This document shows positions 41,288 through 51,038 of a stretch of DNA of 64,000 nucleotides, one piece after another; positions within the stretch are counted from its first letter, which is position 1, and each line of letters opens with the position of its first letter. A program made the position numbers and the translations under genes. Under the pieces are notes generated by a model, which was given only the letters and a program-made list of their open reading frames with translations, was not told where the DNA came from and did not search any database. The stretch covers positions 124,001 to 188,000 of the forward strand of contig NZ_JAKWJS010000001.1 of the NCBI RefSeq assembly GCF_022761115.1, in the 5' to 3' direction. The stretch is from Dyella sp. RRB7 (GTDB lineage Bacteria > Pseudomonadota > Gammaproteobacteria > Xanthomonadales > Rhodanobacteraceae).

Positions 41288-42640
41288 CTACTCGCCGGCG
41301 ATGGTCATCTGTTCCAGCAGGATGGAACCGGTGAGGATGGACGAGCGCGGGTCGACATCCGCCCCCACCGCCACGATGCCCGCGTACATGTCGCGCAGGT
41401 TGGCCGCGATGGTGATTTCCTCCACCGGGTAGGCGATCTGCCCGCTCTCTACCCAGAAACCGGCTGCGCCACGGGAGTAGTCACCCGTCACGGTGGATAC
41501 GCCCTGCCCCATTACCTCGGTCACCAGCAGGCCGGTGCCCAGGCGCCGGAGCATGCCCGCGAAATCGTCCTGGCCCGGCTCGACGATCAGGTTGTGGATG
41601 CCGCCCGCGTTGCCGGTGGACTCCAGCCCCAGCTTGCGCGCCGAATAGCTGCCCAGCACGTAGCGTGCGAGCACGCCGTTCTCGATCAGTGAGCTGTCGC
41701 GGGTGGCTACGCCCTCGGCATCGAAGGCGCCCGAGCCCTGGCCGCGCAGCAGGAACGGGCGCTCCACGATGTTGAGCCACGACGGCATCACCTGCTTGCC
41801 CACGTGGTCCAGCAGGAAACTGGCGCGGCGATACAGCGCGCCGCCGCTGACCGCACCCACCAGGTGGCCGATCAGGCCACGGGCGACTTCCGGGGCGAAC
41901 AGCACCGGGCACTGGCGCGTGGAAAGCCGCTGCGCGCCCAGCCGCGCCAGCGTACGCTGCGCAGCCTTGTCGCCCAGCGCCTGGGCGCTCATGAAGTCAC
42001 TGGCCGCGCGCACGCTGTCGTACCAGTAGTCGCGCTGCATGCCCTCTTCGTCGCCCGCGATCAGCGACAGCGACAGCGAGTGCCGGGTGCCGCGCTCGCG
42101 ACCGAGAAAACCATGCGAGTTGGCGTAGACCGCCAGGCTTTCGCCCATCTGCACGCCGGCGCCGTCGGAATTGGTGATGCCCGCGTGCGACCGGCCCGCA
42201 TCCTCGATGTCCTTGCCCAGCGCGATGGCCTGCGCGGTGTCGATGTGCCAGGGATGCCACAGGTCCAGCTCGGGGAACTGGGTGGCCATCCGCGAGGCGT
42301 CGGCCAGGCCGGCGGCGGGGTCTTCCTCGGTGAAGCGGGCGATGGCGCAGGCCTGGTCCAGGGTAGCCTGGATCGAGTCCGGGTTGAGGTCGGCCGTGCT
42401 GGCCGAACCCTTGCGCTGGCCGAAATACACGGTGAGCCCGAACCCGCGGTCGCGCGTGTGCTCCACCGTTTCCACCTCGCCCAGGCGCACGTTCACGCTC
42501 AGGCCGGTGTCGATGCTGGCGGCCACCTCGGCCTGGCTGGCGCCGGCGGCGCGGGCGCGGCGGATCACGTCCTCGGCCAGTTGGGCCAGTCGGTCGAGAT
42601 CGGCAAGGCTGCGGTCCTGGGTGGGGCTCAATTCGGTCAC
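41288..42640 (-). CDS. pmbA: Metalloprotease PmbA (TldE) (450 aa)
   Basis: The partner of TldD in the TldD/TldE protease that processes microcin B17 and CcdA in E. coli. The family layout is visible: GLSVNVRLGEVETVEHTRDRG near the N-terminus, the FAPEVARGLIGHLVGAVSG region near 255 and the C-terminal GAAGFWVESGQIAYPVEEITIA. It lacks the zinc motif, as expected for TldE. The GTG at 42640 (VTELSPTQDR) has AGGAAA at good spacing and gives 450 residues, exactly the E. coli length. It is divergent from the DUF1653 gene. Confidence 0.95.
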   Translation of the reverse strand: MTELSPTQDRSLADLDRLAQLAEDVIRRARAAGASQAEVAASIDTGLSVNVRLGEVETVEHTRDRGFGLTVYFGQRKGSASTADLNPDSIQATLDQACAIARFTEEDPAAGLADASRMATQFPELDLWHPWHIDTAQAIALGKDIEDAGRSHAGITNSDGAGVQMGESLAVYANSHGFLGRERGTRHSLSLSLIAGDEEGMQRDYWYDSVRAASDFMSAQALGDKAAQRTLARLGAQRLSTRQCPVLFAPEVARGLIGHLVGAVSGGALYRRASFLLDHVGKQVMPSWLNIVERPFLLRGQGSGAFDAEGVATRDSSLIENGVLARYVLGSYSARKLGLESTGNAGGIHNLIVEPGQDDFAGMLRRLGTGLLVTEVMGQGVSTVTGDYSRGAAGFWVESGQIAYPVEEITIAANLRDMYAGIVAVGADVDPRSSILTGSILLEQMTIAGE

Positions 42641-42749
42641 GCGTGGGTTTCCTGCAGGCGGGCGGGTAGAATACGCGGTCCGACCCGCGCAACTTCCCAA
42701 CATGGGGGTAGCGCGGCCGAAATGCAAAGAGCGTCCCACGGAGAACGCC

Positions 42750-42998
42750 ATGTCACCGGCAGCCGGCATCTACCGTCACTACAAAGGCCAGCGTTACCGC
42801 GTGCTGGGCACCGCCCGTCACAGCGAGACGATGGAGGAAGTGGTGGTCTACCAGGCGCTCTATGGCGACTACGGCCTGTGGGTGCGCCCGGCGGCGATGT
42901 TCTGCGAAACGGTGGAACTGGACGGCGAACCGATTCCGCGCTTCGCGCTGGAACAGGCCGAGCCGGCGCCTGCCGACCGACACGACGCCACGCATTGA
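42750..42998 (+). CDS. DUF1653 protein (82 aa)
   Basis: A small protein with the DUF1653 core: IYRHYKGQRYRVLGTARHSETMEEVVVYQALYGDYGLWVRPAAMF. The family forms a small SH3-like beta barrel of unknown function, often near nucleotide or RNA genes. CGGAGAA precedes the ATG. It lies 38 bases upstream of the darP gene and divergent from pmbA. Confidence 0.9.
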   Translation: MSPAAGIYRHYKGQRYRVLGTARHSETMEEVVVYQALYGDYGLWVRPAAMFCETVELDGEPIPRFALEQAEPAPADRHDATH

Positions 42999-43036
42999 AG
43001 GCCCGGCCCACCCGGGCCGACTTCCTGGAAATCCCT

Positions 43037-43606
43037 GTGAACCGCACCTACACCGACAATCCCGAGCACGACTACGGCCCGACCCGCACGCAGCAGCGTC
43101 GCGATGCGCTGGCCGTGCTGGCGCTGGCCAACCAACTGGTCGAACTGCCGCCGAGCAAGCTGGCCAAGCTGGACCTGCCCGAGGACGTGCAGCGCGAGAT
43201 CGCGCAGACCCGCCGCATCACCGCGCACATCGCGCGCAAGCGGCAACTGGCGTTCCTGGCGAAGGTGATGCGTCGTCACGACACGGCCGTGTTCGACGGC
43301 GTGCGCGCCGCACTCGGCGAAAACCGCGAACGCCAGCGCCAGGAAACCGCGGCCATGCACCGCCTGGAAGCCACGCGCGACCGCCTGCTGGCCGATACCG
43401 ATGTCGCCATGGGTGAGCTGATCGAGCAGTTCCCGACCATCGACCGCCAGCACCTGCGCTCGCTGGTACGCCAGGCCAAGGCCGAGAAGGAATCGAACAA
43501 GCCGCCGCGGGCCTACCGGGAGATTTTCCAGCTGCTCAAGGAGCTGGCGCCGGGCGAGGACGCCGAACAGGGCGGCGTGGATGGCTTGGAAGAAGAAACG
43601 CCCTGA
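43037..43606 (+). CDS. darP: Ribosome maturation factor DarP/YjgA (DUF615, 189 aa)
   Basis: A DUF615 helical protein that acts in late assembly of the 50S subunit in E. coli. The family sequence is easily seen: EHDYGPTRTQQRRDALAVLALANQLVEL, LDLPEDVQREIAQTRRI and the C-terminal LRSLVRQAKAEKESNKPPRAYREIFQLLKEL. The start is a GTG at 43037 with TGGAA upstream, giving 189 residues against 183 in E. coli. The pmbA-yjgA divergence is conserved in enterics; here a DUF1653 gene is inserted. Confidence 0.94.
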   Translation: MNRTYTDNPEHDYGPTRTQQRRDALAVLALANQLVELPPSKLAKLDLPEDVQREIAQTRRITAHIARKRQLAFLAKVMRRHDTAVFDGVRAALGENRERQRQETAAMHRLEATRDRLLADTDVAMGELIEQFPTIDRQHLRSLVRQAKAEKESNKPPRAYREIFQLLKELAPGEDAEQGGVDGLEEETP

Positions 43607-43656
43607 GCGCCCTCTGGGGCCTCGTTTCCCACCATCGTTTCGCCCATTCAACAGAG

Positions 43657-43686
43657 CCGTCATCCCCGCTTTCGCGGGGATGACGG
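43657..43686. repeat. Short hairpin repeat (CATCCCCGC family)
   Basis: A perfect 13-base inverted repeat (CCGTCATCCCCGC and GCGGGGATGACGG) with the loop TTTC. It is the compact form of the repeat at 2004-2084. It lies after darP and before the convergent unit, where it may also stop transcription. Confidence 0.85.
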
Positions 43687-43697
43687 TGAGGGGCAGG

Positions 43698-43901
43698 TCA
43701 GCCTTTCGGCGTAAAACTGGCGCAACCGTCCTGTGGCGACACCCAGCAGTCACGCACGCCGCACAGCCGGCTTGCCGCGATGCTCGCGCCATAGGCGGAG
43801 CCGAACGACGCCAGCCCCGCCACGCGCTGCTCTGTCGCGCGCCGATCATCCAGCCGGTGACGGCAATGCCCGCAACACGCGGTCACGTCACGCGCGGGCA
43901 T
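43698..43901 (-). CDS. Possible small cysteine-containing protein (67 aa)
   Basis: Directly downstream of the YeiH gene on the same strand, an ORF from the ATG at 43901 encodes 67 residues with six cysteines (ACCGHC near 8-13 and LCGVRDC, GC near 47-60). The C-terminal half, VAGLASFGSAYGASIAASRLCG to PQDGCASFTPKG, reads like protein; the N-terminal end does not. The start lies 7 bases after the YeiH stop. No family is recognised, and an overlapping frame could compete. Low confidence. Confidence 0.3.
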   Translation of the reverse strand: MPARDVTACCGHCRHRLDDRRATEQRVAGLASFGSAYGASIAASRLCGVRDCWVSPQDGCASFTPKG

Positions 43902-43908
43902 GCCCCGC

Positions 43909-45321
43909 TCATCCCCCCAGCCCATTCCAGTAGTCCGCAAACACGTGCACCGACAGCACGTAGCCAATGATGATGTTCACCACCACGCCCGCCGTGAATG
44001 CCAGCAGGGGACGCCACCCGGTGGCACTGAGCGAGCGCAACCGCGTGGTCAGGCCGATGCTGAGAAAGCAGAACGTGAAAGCCCAGGTGCGCAACGTGCT
44101 GATCGGCGCCACCAGGTCCGGCGTGACGATCTTTCGATAGTCGGCCAGCGAATAATGGCTGGCGATCCAGGTGACCAGCGCCGAGGCCAGCACAAAGCCG
44201 ATCACGAACTTGGGAAAGCGCGCCCATATCTCGCCCACCTCGGCCTTGGCCTGCACGCCATCGGCACCGGTGTCCCAGCGCGTGGTCGCCACCCAGGCCA
44301 GCGTGAAGGCCCAGATGCCGATCCAGATATCGCGCCCCACCACCTTCATCAGCGTAAAGGCCTGCACGGCGGCATCCGGCGCGCCCGCAATCGCCCCGCC
44401 CGCGTTGCGCGCGGCGTCGCCATAAGCCTGCGCCGCGGCGATACCAGCGGCATCGGCAAACTCCGACGTACCGATCCATGCACCGGCGACCGCCGTCGAC
44501 AAACCCAGCGCACGCGCGGCAAACGGCAGCACGAAGATCATCACGATCGCCCACACCACCACCAGCGTGATCGCCATCGAGGTCTGCTCGCGTCGTGCAC
44601 GCACCGCGCCACCCGCGGCAATCGCCGCCGATACGCCGCACACCGCGCCGCCCACGCCGAGCACCGCCGCAAAGCGCTGGTCCAGCCCCAGCGCCTTGCC
44701 AGTGAGAAAGATCACGAAAAACGTAGCGAGCGAGACGATGGTCGCCTGCCCCACCGCCACCGGACCCGCCCATACCAGCAGGGTGAGCGGCAACGTCGCG
44801 CCCAGCAGCACGATGCCCACCTTGATGTAGAACTCCACGCGCAACCCCGCCTGGAACCATTCCGGCAACGCCACCGCGTTGGATACCAGCAGGCCCAGCA
44901 CCAGCGCGATCAGCGGCGCCTCTAGGTTGTAGTGCGAGGCTTGCGTCCATGCCGACGCCGTGAAGATCAGCAGCGACGCCACGAACAGGATCAGGAAACT
45001 CGGCAGGAAGCGCGACAGCGACTGCCCCAGCACCGCCAGCACCGTGCCAAACAACAGGGCGAAAGTCGCGAACAACGCCAGGTAGTTGGGCCAGTGCGTC
45101 GCCAGCCCTTGCCCCGCCTCGGCCAGCGTCTTCCACTTGCCCGGCGCCACCGCCAGCCATTTCAGGCTGCTGCCATGGGCGAACAACGCCCAGGCCACCA
45201 CGATCACCAGCAGGCCGATCCACACCGACCACCAGTCTTCGTTGGAGAAGATGCCGGCGCGCGACACCCTCGCCTCGACCGGCTGCGGCCCCGCTGGCAG
45301 CACGCGTGTGACTTCACTCAT
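43909..45321 (-). CDS. YeiH/UPF0324 family putative exporter (470 aa)
   Basis: An inner membrane protein of the PF03601 family (YeiH, annotated as putative sulfate exporter). About 11 hydrophobic segments are visible. Family motifs include GVGGAVCGVSAAIAAGG near residue 225, WIGTSEFADAAGIAAAQAYG near 280 and FCFLSIGLTTRLRSL near 425. It is longer than E. coli YeiH (349) at the N-terminus, which carries extra membrane segments. The true substrate is unproved. The ATG at 45321 has AGGGGCG upstream. In many genomes a LysR gene is next to it; none is here. Confidence 0.88.
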   Translation of the reverse strand: MSEVTRVLPAGPQPVEARVSRAGIFSNEDWWSVWIGLLVIVVAWALFAHGSSLKWLAVAPGKWKTLAEAGQGLATHWPNYLALFATFALLFGTVLAVLGQSLSRFLPSFLILFVASLLIFTASAWTQASHYNLEAPLIALVLGLLVSNAVALPEWFQAGLRVEFYIKVGIVLLGATLPLTLLVWAGPVAVGQATIVSLATFFVIFLTGKALGLDQRFAAVLGVGGAVCGVSAAIAAGGAVRARREQTSMAITLVVVWAIVMIFVLPFAARALGLSTAVAGAWIGTSEFADAAGIAAAQAYGDAARNAGGAIAGAPDAAVQAFTLMKVVGRDIWIGIWAFTLAWVATTRWDTGADGVQAKAEVGEIWARFPKFVIGFVLASALVTWIASHYSLADYRKIVTPDLVAPISTLRTWAFTFCFLSIGLTTRLRSLSATGWRPLLAFTAGVVVNIIIGYVLSVHVFADYWNGLGG

Positions 45322-45333
45322 GGCAACGCCCCT

Positions 45334-45375
45334 CGTCTGAACGGTGTAGTACCAGACGGCTGGACGTCTGGACGG
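45334..45375. promoter_or_regulatory. Candidate operator array upstream of the YeiH gene
   Basis: CGTCTGAACGG (45334-45344) and CGTCTGGACGG (45365-45375) are direct repeats 31 bases apart, about three helical turns. An inverted CCAGACG at 45352-45358 pairs with CGTCTGG at 45365-45371 to give a perfect 7-base dyad with a 6-base gap. This is just upstream of the YeiH start and looks like a regulator-binding region. Confidence 0.5.
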
Positions 45376-45458
45376 CTCCGCGCTGGGCGCAAGCCGCATT
45401 GCACACTGTCCGCGTGCCTCGGGCGAAAGCGAAATAAGCTTTCGTTCTAACGATATGC

Positions 45459-45480
45459 AGGAATGGGCGTCGCCATTCCT
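45459..45480. terminator. Stem-loop downstream of tldD
   Basis: A perfect 8-base stem, AGGAATGG with CCATTCCT, and a 6-base loop, about 90 bases past the tldD stop. It has no T-run. It could mark the 3' end of the rng-yhdP-tldD transcript. Confidence 0.35.
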
Positions 45481-45571
45481 GCGCGGTGTTCTGGCCAAAA
45501 CGGCGGCGACAATGCAAGCCACCGCTCCCCATGCCCCACCTTCCCATCGGCGGAAGCAGGGGCACGAAGCG

Positions 45572-47011
45572 TCAGGACGCGGTACCACCCACCGTCATCG
45601 CATCCACCTTGAGCGTGGGCTGGCCGACGCCGACCGGCACGCTCTGGCCATCCTTGCCGCAGACACCCACGCCCTCGTCCAGGGCCAGGTCGTTGCCGAT
45701 CATGGAGACGCGGGTCAGCACGTCCGGGCCGCTGCCGATCAGGGTGGCACCCTTCACCGGGCGGGTCACCTTGCCGTCCTCGATCAGGTAGGCCTCGCTG
45801 GCGGAGAACACGAACTTGCCGCTGGTGATGTCGACCTGGCCGCCGCCGAAGTTCACCGCGTACAGGCCCTTCTTCACCGAACGGATGATTTCCTGCGGGT
45901 CGTGCTGGCCGGCCAGCATGTAGGTGTTGGTCATGCGCGGCATCGGCAGCTGGGCGAACGATTCGCGGCGGCCGTTGCCAGTGGGCGCCATGCCCATCAG
46001 GCGGGCATTGAGCTTGTCCTGCATGTAGCCCTTGAGGATGCCGTCCTCGATCAGCGTGGTGCACTCGGTCGGCGTGCCTTCGTCGTCCACGCTGAGCGAG
46101 CCGCGGCGACCCTGCAGGGTGCCGTCGTCCACCACGGTAACGCCGGGCGCCGCCACGCGCTGGCCGATGCGGCCGGCGAAGGCCGAACTGCCCTTGCGGT
46201 TGAAGTCGCCTTCCAGGCCATGGCCGATGGCCTCGTGCAGCAGCACGCCGGGCCAGCCGGGGCCGAGCACCACCGGCATGCTGCCGGCCGGCGCGTCCAC
46301 CGCATCGAGGTTGACCAGCGCCGAACGCACCGCCTCTTCGGCGAAAGCCATCGCGCGGCCGTTGTCGATCAGTTCGCGATAGCCATAGCGGCCGCCACCG
46401 CCAGCGCTGCCCTGCTCGCGGCGACCGTTCTGCTCGGCGATCACCTGCACGTTCAGGCGCACCAGCGGGCGCACGTCGGCGGCCAGGGTGCCGTCGGAGG
46501 CGGCCACCAGCACGGTGTCCATGGTGGCGGCCAGGCTCACGATCACCTGCTTCACGCGCGGGTCGCGCGAGCGCGCGTAGGCGTCCACTTCACGCAACAA
46601 GGCGATCTTGTCCGGGTTGGGCAGGCTTTCCACCGGGTCGATGGCCGGATACAGCTGGCGCGCGCCATTCAGCGCCAGCGGCTTGCCGGCGCCATTACCG
46701 CCCTGGGCGATCGCCCGCGCGGCCTTGGAGGCATCCAGCAGCTGCGGCAGCACGATCTCATCGGAGTATGCGAAACCGGTCTTCTCGCCACTGATCGCGC
46801 GCACGCCCACGCCCTGTTCGATGGAGTGGCTGCCGTCCTTGACGATGCCCTCCTCCAGCACCCAGGACTCGCTGCGCGAGTGCTGGAAATACAGGTCGGC
46901 GGCGTCGATGGACGGCCCCATCAACTGGTTGAACACGCGGTCGAGGTCGGTGGCGGCCAGGCCGCCCGGCGCCAGCAAGCGGCGTTCGGCCTGTGCGATC
47001 AGGGAATCCAT
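45572..47011 (-). CDS. tldD: Metalloprotease TldD (479 aa)
   Basis: The catalytic subunit of the TldD/TldE zinc protease, whose partner PmbA is encoded about 3 kb away. The metal motif HEAIGH (His259, Glu260, His264) is followed by [14 protein letters not shown]. The C-terminal part has [28 protein letters not shown]. The ATG at 47011 ([13 protein letters not shown]) gives 479 residues against 481 in E. coli. It follows yhdP by 85 bases on the same strand, the usual order rng-yhdP-tldD. Confidence 0.96.
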   Translation of the reverse strand: MDSLIAQAERRLLAPGGLAATDLDRVFNQLMGPSIDAADLYFQHSRSESWVLEEGIVKDGSHSIEQGVGVRAISGEKTGFAYSDEIVLPQLLDASKAARAIAQGGNGAGKPLALNGARQLYPAIDPVESLPNPDKIALLREVDAYARSRDPRVKQVIVSLAATMDTVLVAASDGTLAADVRPLVRLNVQVIAEQNGRREQGSAGGGGRYGYRELIDNGRAMAFAEEAVRSALVNLDAVDAPAGSMPVVLGPGWPGVLLHEAIGHGLEGDFNRKGSSAFAGRIGQRVAAPGVTVVDDGTLQGRRGSLSVDDEGTPTECTTLIEDGILKGYMQDKLNARLMGMAPTGNGRRESFAQLPMPRMTNTYMLAGQHDPQEIIRSVKKGLYAVNFGGGQVDITSGKFVFSASEAYLIEDGKVTRPVKGATLIGSGPDVLTRVSMIGNDLALDEGVGVCGKDGQSVPVGVGQPTLKVDAMTVGGTAS

Positions 47012-47096
47012 GAAATCATTGCCATTGTGGGGAAACCAGACTGTAACAGGTGGGGCCAAACGGCCCGGTTTAAAGCGCCCACGGGCACAGCAAGCG

Positions 47097-50000
47097 TCAG
47101 GGTGCGCCGCCCGCGGGTGCCGCCGTCGCAGCCGGCACCGCAGGTGGCAGCGTGGCCGGGGGCACCGTCACATCCTTCTTCTCGATCAGCGTGATCACCG
47201 GCTTGTCCCAGCTGCCGGTAATCGAGTAGCGCGCGCTGGCTGCATGGTTGATGCCCTTGCCCAGCAGCCCCTGGGCGAGAAAGCCCGCGGCAATGCCGAT
47301 GGGACCGCCCACCACCGCGCCCACGATGGGCAGGCTGTTGCCGGCGTGCGGAATCGCCAGCACCTGCAGGTCATAGTCCTTCGCACGCACGCCGGTGCGG
47401 CCCTTGATGGTGATTTCCGCGGCGGGACTGCGGATCTGCAGGTTGTCGGTGTTGGCGTTGCCGTCGCCCAGCTTGAAATCACCCACGATGGCATCGAAGG
47501 CCAGGCCCTTGCCGAACACGTCGCCGAAGTTGAGCGAGAGACGCCGCGGCAGTTCCAGCACCGACACCAGGCCGAAGATGCGCGCCACGCCGGGCGTCAC
47601 TTCAGGCATGCGACCGTCGGTCACATTGATGCTCAGCTTGCCGTCCATATTGCCCAGCTCCATGGCGGAGGGAGCGCCTGGCCAGGTGGCATCCAGCTGG
47701 GAGCGTACCTTGCCACCGGCCAACAAGCCTTCGAAACCGAACGCGCCGAGCATCTCGCCCAGGTTGTCCGCCGCGAAATCGATGCGCATGTGGGAGTGGC
47801 TGTCGCCAGCCGTGCCATCCCAATCACCGGCGCCATTGATCTGCACACCACGCGACAGCGTACGCAGCTGATCGATGTGCATGCCGTGATCGGTGGGCCA
47901 GGTCTCCAGCCGCGCATCGCCGAGCTTGGAATCGCCAAAGCGCAGGTCACTCACCCACAAATGGAACGGCGGCAGTGCCGACGGGGTGATTCCGGTGGCG
48001 GCAGGATTGACCACCGGCGCCGCGGGATTCGGCGCCGACGAGGAAGCCGCCACATTCGCCGCCGCGCTCGTATCCGCGCCCGCGTTCTTCACCGGCGCCA
48101 CATCCTTGGGCCAATAGAGTCGTTGCAGGCGTGCCGTCACGCCGCGCTTGTTGAGGTCGGCCAGCGGAACGGCAAAACGTCCGGCCAGCCCGGCGCTATC
48201 CACATCCACCGTAAGACCATCCGCCTGCGACGTGGCCAGCAGATGCATGTTGGCAAAGGGATGGCCAAACACCAGCGCCTGGTCCGTGCTCACGTCGATG
48301 CTTTCCAGCCCCGGACCACCGCTGCTGCTGCCGGAAGCGGCGTACTGCACCCAGCCGGTAACGTCGAGCTTGGCCGCGCGACCGCGAATGCGGATGCCTT
48401 TGTCGGGCATGCTGTCGGGCACCTTGGTGCCGAAGGCGAAGGTCGCCGCCAGCGACTGATCGGCGTTCTGCGGCAAGCGCAACCGTGCCCTCACCACCTG
48501 CCCCACGCTCAACTGCACGTCGCTGCCTTCCATCGGCAGGTTCATGTCCATATGCAAGGGCAGCATCGCATCCGCCGGCTTCTTCAGCGGCACCGGAAAA
48601 TCCAGCGTCATGCCGCCGAGGTTCGAATCCAGGCTCAGCTGCTGCGTGGTGGCCGCCGTGCCGCCGGTGTGCAGGATGCCGAAGCCGACGGTGAAATCGC
48701 TGCGGCCCGTGGCCACCTGGCTCAACCAGTCGAGCTGTTTGTAGCCCTGGGTCAGCTCCCCCATGTTGTAGCGGCCACTGAGCTTCGCTGCCAGCAAGGT
48801 ATCGGCCTGCCCGGTGGCACCGGCAATGGCCAGGTCCAGTTTGGACGGCTGTCCGTGAAAGCTGGTATCGAGCGGCCCCGCGTGAAAACCGGCCTTGTCG
48901 AAGATGGCCGGCCCGGTGAGCTTGTCCAACTTGAGATTCCACGCCGGCGCGTTGAAATCCATGTCCTTCAGCTGCGCCCGCCCCTCGAGCAGGAAGTGGC
49001 TGGCATCGGCCACCGGCAACGACAGATGGAAGTCGAAGCTGCCGGTGCCGCCCAGATTGATCTTGGACAGTGCGTCGGCCTGGTGGATGCCAATCGGGCT
49101 CTTGCGCACGAAGTCCATCATGCTGGCGCCGGTACCGTTGCCGGTCACGTTGAGATCCAGCACGGTGTGGCCAAGTTCGGGAATTAGCGCAACGGCGCGG
49201 TCCACCTTGTTGCCCAGCGACTCGCCCGCGCTGGCCTCCACCAGCATGCCGCTGTTGACGAAGCTGGCGACGGCGCTGATGCCCTGGGCGTGCGGCCAGT
49301 CCTTGCCATAGTCGAGTTCGAGATCGCTCAATACCGCGTGCGCCTCGAACCGGCCTTCGTTGTAGTGGAACGGCCAGTCCTTCAGATCGCCGCGCACCAG
49401 CACGTCGCCGCTGTCGAGCTTGCCGCTGACCAGCGCCTGGTCGAGCCACTGGATGGCCGCCGGGGACATCGAGTCGATCGGCCAGAACAGTTTGGCGGCG
49501 TCGACGTCGGCATGGCTCAGCGACGCGTACAGGTCGAGGAACGGACGCCCACCCGCATCGGGCAGCGCCACTTCGCCGCGCGCTTCGCCGCCGAAGCCGG
49601 CCCCCTGGAAGGCCAACGGATCGATGCCGATATGCCAGGCATCGTCCTGGTGCCAGAACGCGACGTCACCGCCGAACTGCGACATGGTGAACGGTTCGCG
49701 GAACGTATGGGGAAAGCGCAGCACGGTGGACTGGCTGGGCAACGACAACGACAACGCCTCGGCATCGCCACGCAGCTCGCCATGCAGCCCATCCACGCCC
49801 GGCAACTTGCCCACGGGATCGATCGCCAGGCCATCGAAGCTGGCGTCCAGCATCTGCAGCCCGTCGACATGACTCCAGCGCAAACTTGCCTGCGAGATTT
49901 CGCCACGCGGCTTGCCACTGCCCACCCACTGCGCCAGCGCGGGCGACAGCTGCGGCTTGAGCGCCAGCCACGGCGCCAGCGGCGCCAGCTGCAGATGTCG

Positions 50001-51020
50001 TGCATTCACTTCAACCTGGGCCTGGTCGGTGCCCAGGCCACGCAGGCTGGCGGCCACGGCGCCGCCGTCATCGCTGGCCCAGCGCAAGGTGTAGCCATCG
50101 CTCTTCACGGCCAGCTCGGCCAACCCGTCCAGCTCGGAAACGACAGCGCGTGCGCCATCCGGATTGGTGATCGACAACTGCGCGACATGCAAGCGCGTGA
50201 GACTGCGCACGATCTTCGCATCGCGCCAGTCGAGCCAGCTCTCGAACGAGCCGGAGCCGCTTTCAGCCGTATAGCCGCCCATATCGACGTCGGACGACAG
50301 GGCGCGTAAATCGATATCCGTGCCGCTGATCCACAGCTTGCCGTCGGCACCGTCGTCACTGAAGCTGCCCGCGCCGCGCAACTGGCTGGGCACGCCCTCG
50401 CGGCGCAGCAAGGCACCCACGCGGATACGCCGGCCCTGGTGGCTCAGCCGTAGCTGGTCGGCCAGCAATGCATAGTGTTTCCCCAGGCGGTTGTCGGTGA
50501 TCTCCAGCCGGACATCTCGCAGCCACAGGCCCACCGACAATTGCCCAAACGCCGGCTTCTGCCGCTCCTCGCCGCCGGCCAGGCCGATGCCGTTGATATG
50601 CCACGCACCATCCAGGTCGCGGCTGAGATCCAGCTGCAGCCCGCGCGCGCGCAGGTTAAGCAGGTGCCGACCCGGCAGCAGCCAACCGCCGAAATCCAGT
50701 TTCAGCTCGGCCTCGGGGATATGCAGCGGCACGCCGCCGTCGGTCGACTCGACCGTCAAGCCACGCATCACGAACAGCGGGCCGGCGGGTTGCTGGTGTC
50801 CCTCCAGCGACTGGAACGTCACCGGGCGCTGCAATTGGGCGCTCAACTGTGCGGCGACCCACTCGGGGTGGCTGGCCAGCGTAGGCAGCAGCAGCTGGGC
50901 CAGTGCCATCAGCACAGCCAGCGAAATCAGCGCTACGCCCGCGACCCAGCCCAGCAGGCGCGCGCCCTGGTGCAGGCGCTTCTGCCACAGGGGGATCACG
51001 GCAAGCTCACGACGCGGCAT
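47097..51020 (-). CDS. yhdP: YhdP family AsmA-like protein (1307 aa)
   Basis: A very long inner-membrane-anchored periplasmic protein. One N-terminal membrane segment ([20 protein letters not shown]) is followed by about 1250 residues of repetitive beta-strand sequence and a conserved C-terminal AsmA-like domain ([25 protein letters not shown]... [16 protein letters not shown]... [15 protein letters not shown]). YhdP, TamB and YdbH are thought to bridge the periplasm and move phospholipids to the outer membrane. It is slightly longer than the 1266 of E. coli. It begins 18 bases after rng and is followed by tldD. Confidence 0.94.
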   Translation of the reverse strand: MPRRELAVIPLWQKRLHQGARLLGWVAGVALISLAVLMALAQLLLPTLASHPEWVAAQLSAQLQRPVTFQSLEGHQQPAGPLFVMRGLTVESTDGGVPLHIPEAELKLDFGGWLLPGRHLLNLRARGLQLDLSRDLDGAWHINGIGLAGGEERQKPAFGQLSVGLWLRDVRLEITDNRLGKHYALLADQLRLSHQGRRIRVGALLRREGVPSQLRGAGSFSDDGADGKLWISGTDIDLRALSSDVDMGGYTAESGSGSFESWLDWRDAKIVRSLTRLHVAQLSITNPDGARAVVSELDGLAELAVKSDGYTLRWASDDGGAVAASLRGLGTDQAQVEVNARHLQLAPLAPWLALKPQLSPALAQWVGSGKPRGEISQASLRWSHVDGLQMLDASFDGLAIDPVGKLPGVDGLHGELRGDAEALSLSLPSQSTVLRFPHTFREPFTMSQFGGDVAFWHQDDAWHIGIDPLAFQGAGFGGEARGEVALPDAGGRPFLDLYASLSHADVDAAKLFWPIDSMSPAAIQWLDQALVSGKLDSGDVLVRGDLKDWPFHYNEGRFEAHAVLSDLELDYGKDWPHAQGISAVASFVNSGMLVEASAGESLGNKVDRAVALIPELGHTVLDLNVTGNGTGASMMDFVRKSPIGIHQADALSKINLGGTGSFDFHLSLPVADASHFLLEGRAQLKDMDFNAPAWNLKLDKLTGPAIFDKAGFHAGPLDTSFHGQPSKLDLAIAGATGQADTLLAAKLSGRYNMGELTQGYKQLDWLSQVATGRSDFTVGFGILHTGGTAATTQQLSLDSNLGGMTLDFPVPLKKPADAMLPLHMDMNLPMEGSDVQLSVGQVVRARLRLPQNADQSLAATFAFGTKVPDSMPDKGIRIRGRAAKLDVTGWVQYAASGSSSGGPGLESIDVSTDQALVFGHPFANMHLLATSQADGLTVDVDSAGLAGRFAVPLADLNKRGVTARLQRLYWPKDVAPVKNAGADTSAAANVAASSSAPNPAAPVVNPAATGITPSALPPFHLWVSDLRFGDSKLGDARLETWPTDHGMHIDQLRTLSRGVQINGAGDWDGTAGDSHSHMRIDFAADNLGEMLGAFGFEGLLAGGKVRSQLDATWPGAPSAMELGNMDGKLSINVTDGRMPEVTPGVARIFGLVSVLELPRRLSLNFGDVFGKGLAFDAIVGDFKLGDGNANTDNLQIRSPAAEITIKGRTGVRAKDYDLQVLAIPHAGNSLPIVGAVVGGPIGIAAGFLAQGLLGKGINHAASARYSITGSWDKPVITLIEKKDVTVPPATLPPAVPAATAAPAGGAP

Positions 51021-51038
51021 CCCCCCCGGGATGGCGTC

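Noticed and set aside
43733-43933. A plus-strand frame over the region after darP
   Set aside because: Low-quality composition (Arg, Ser, Thr, Pro); a minus-strand frame here has a better case, though still weak.
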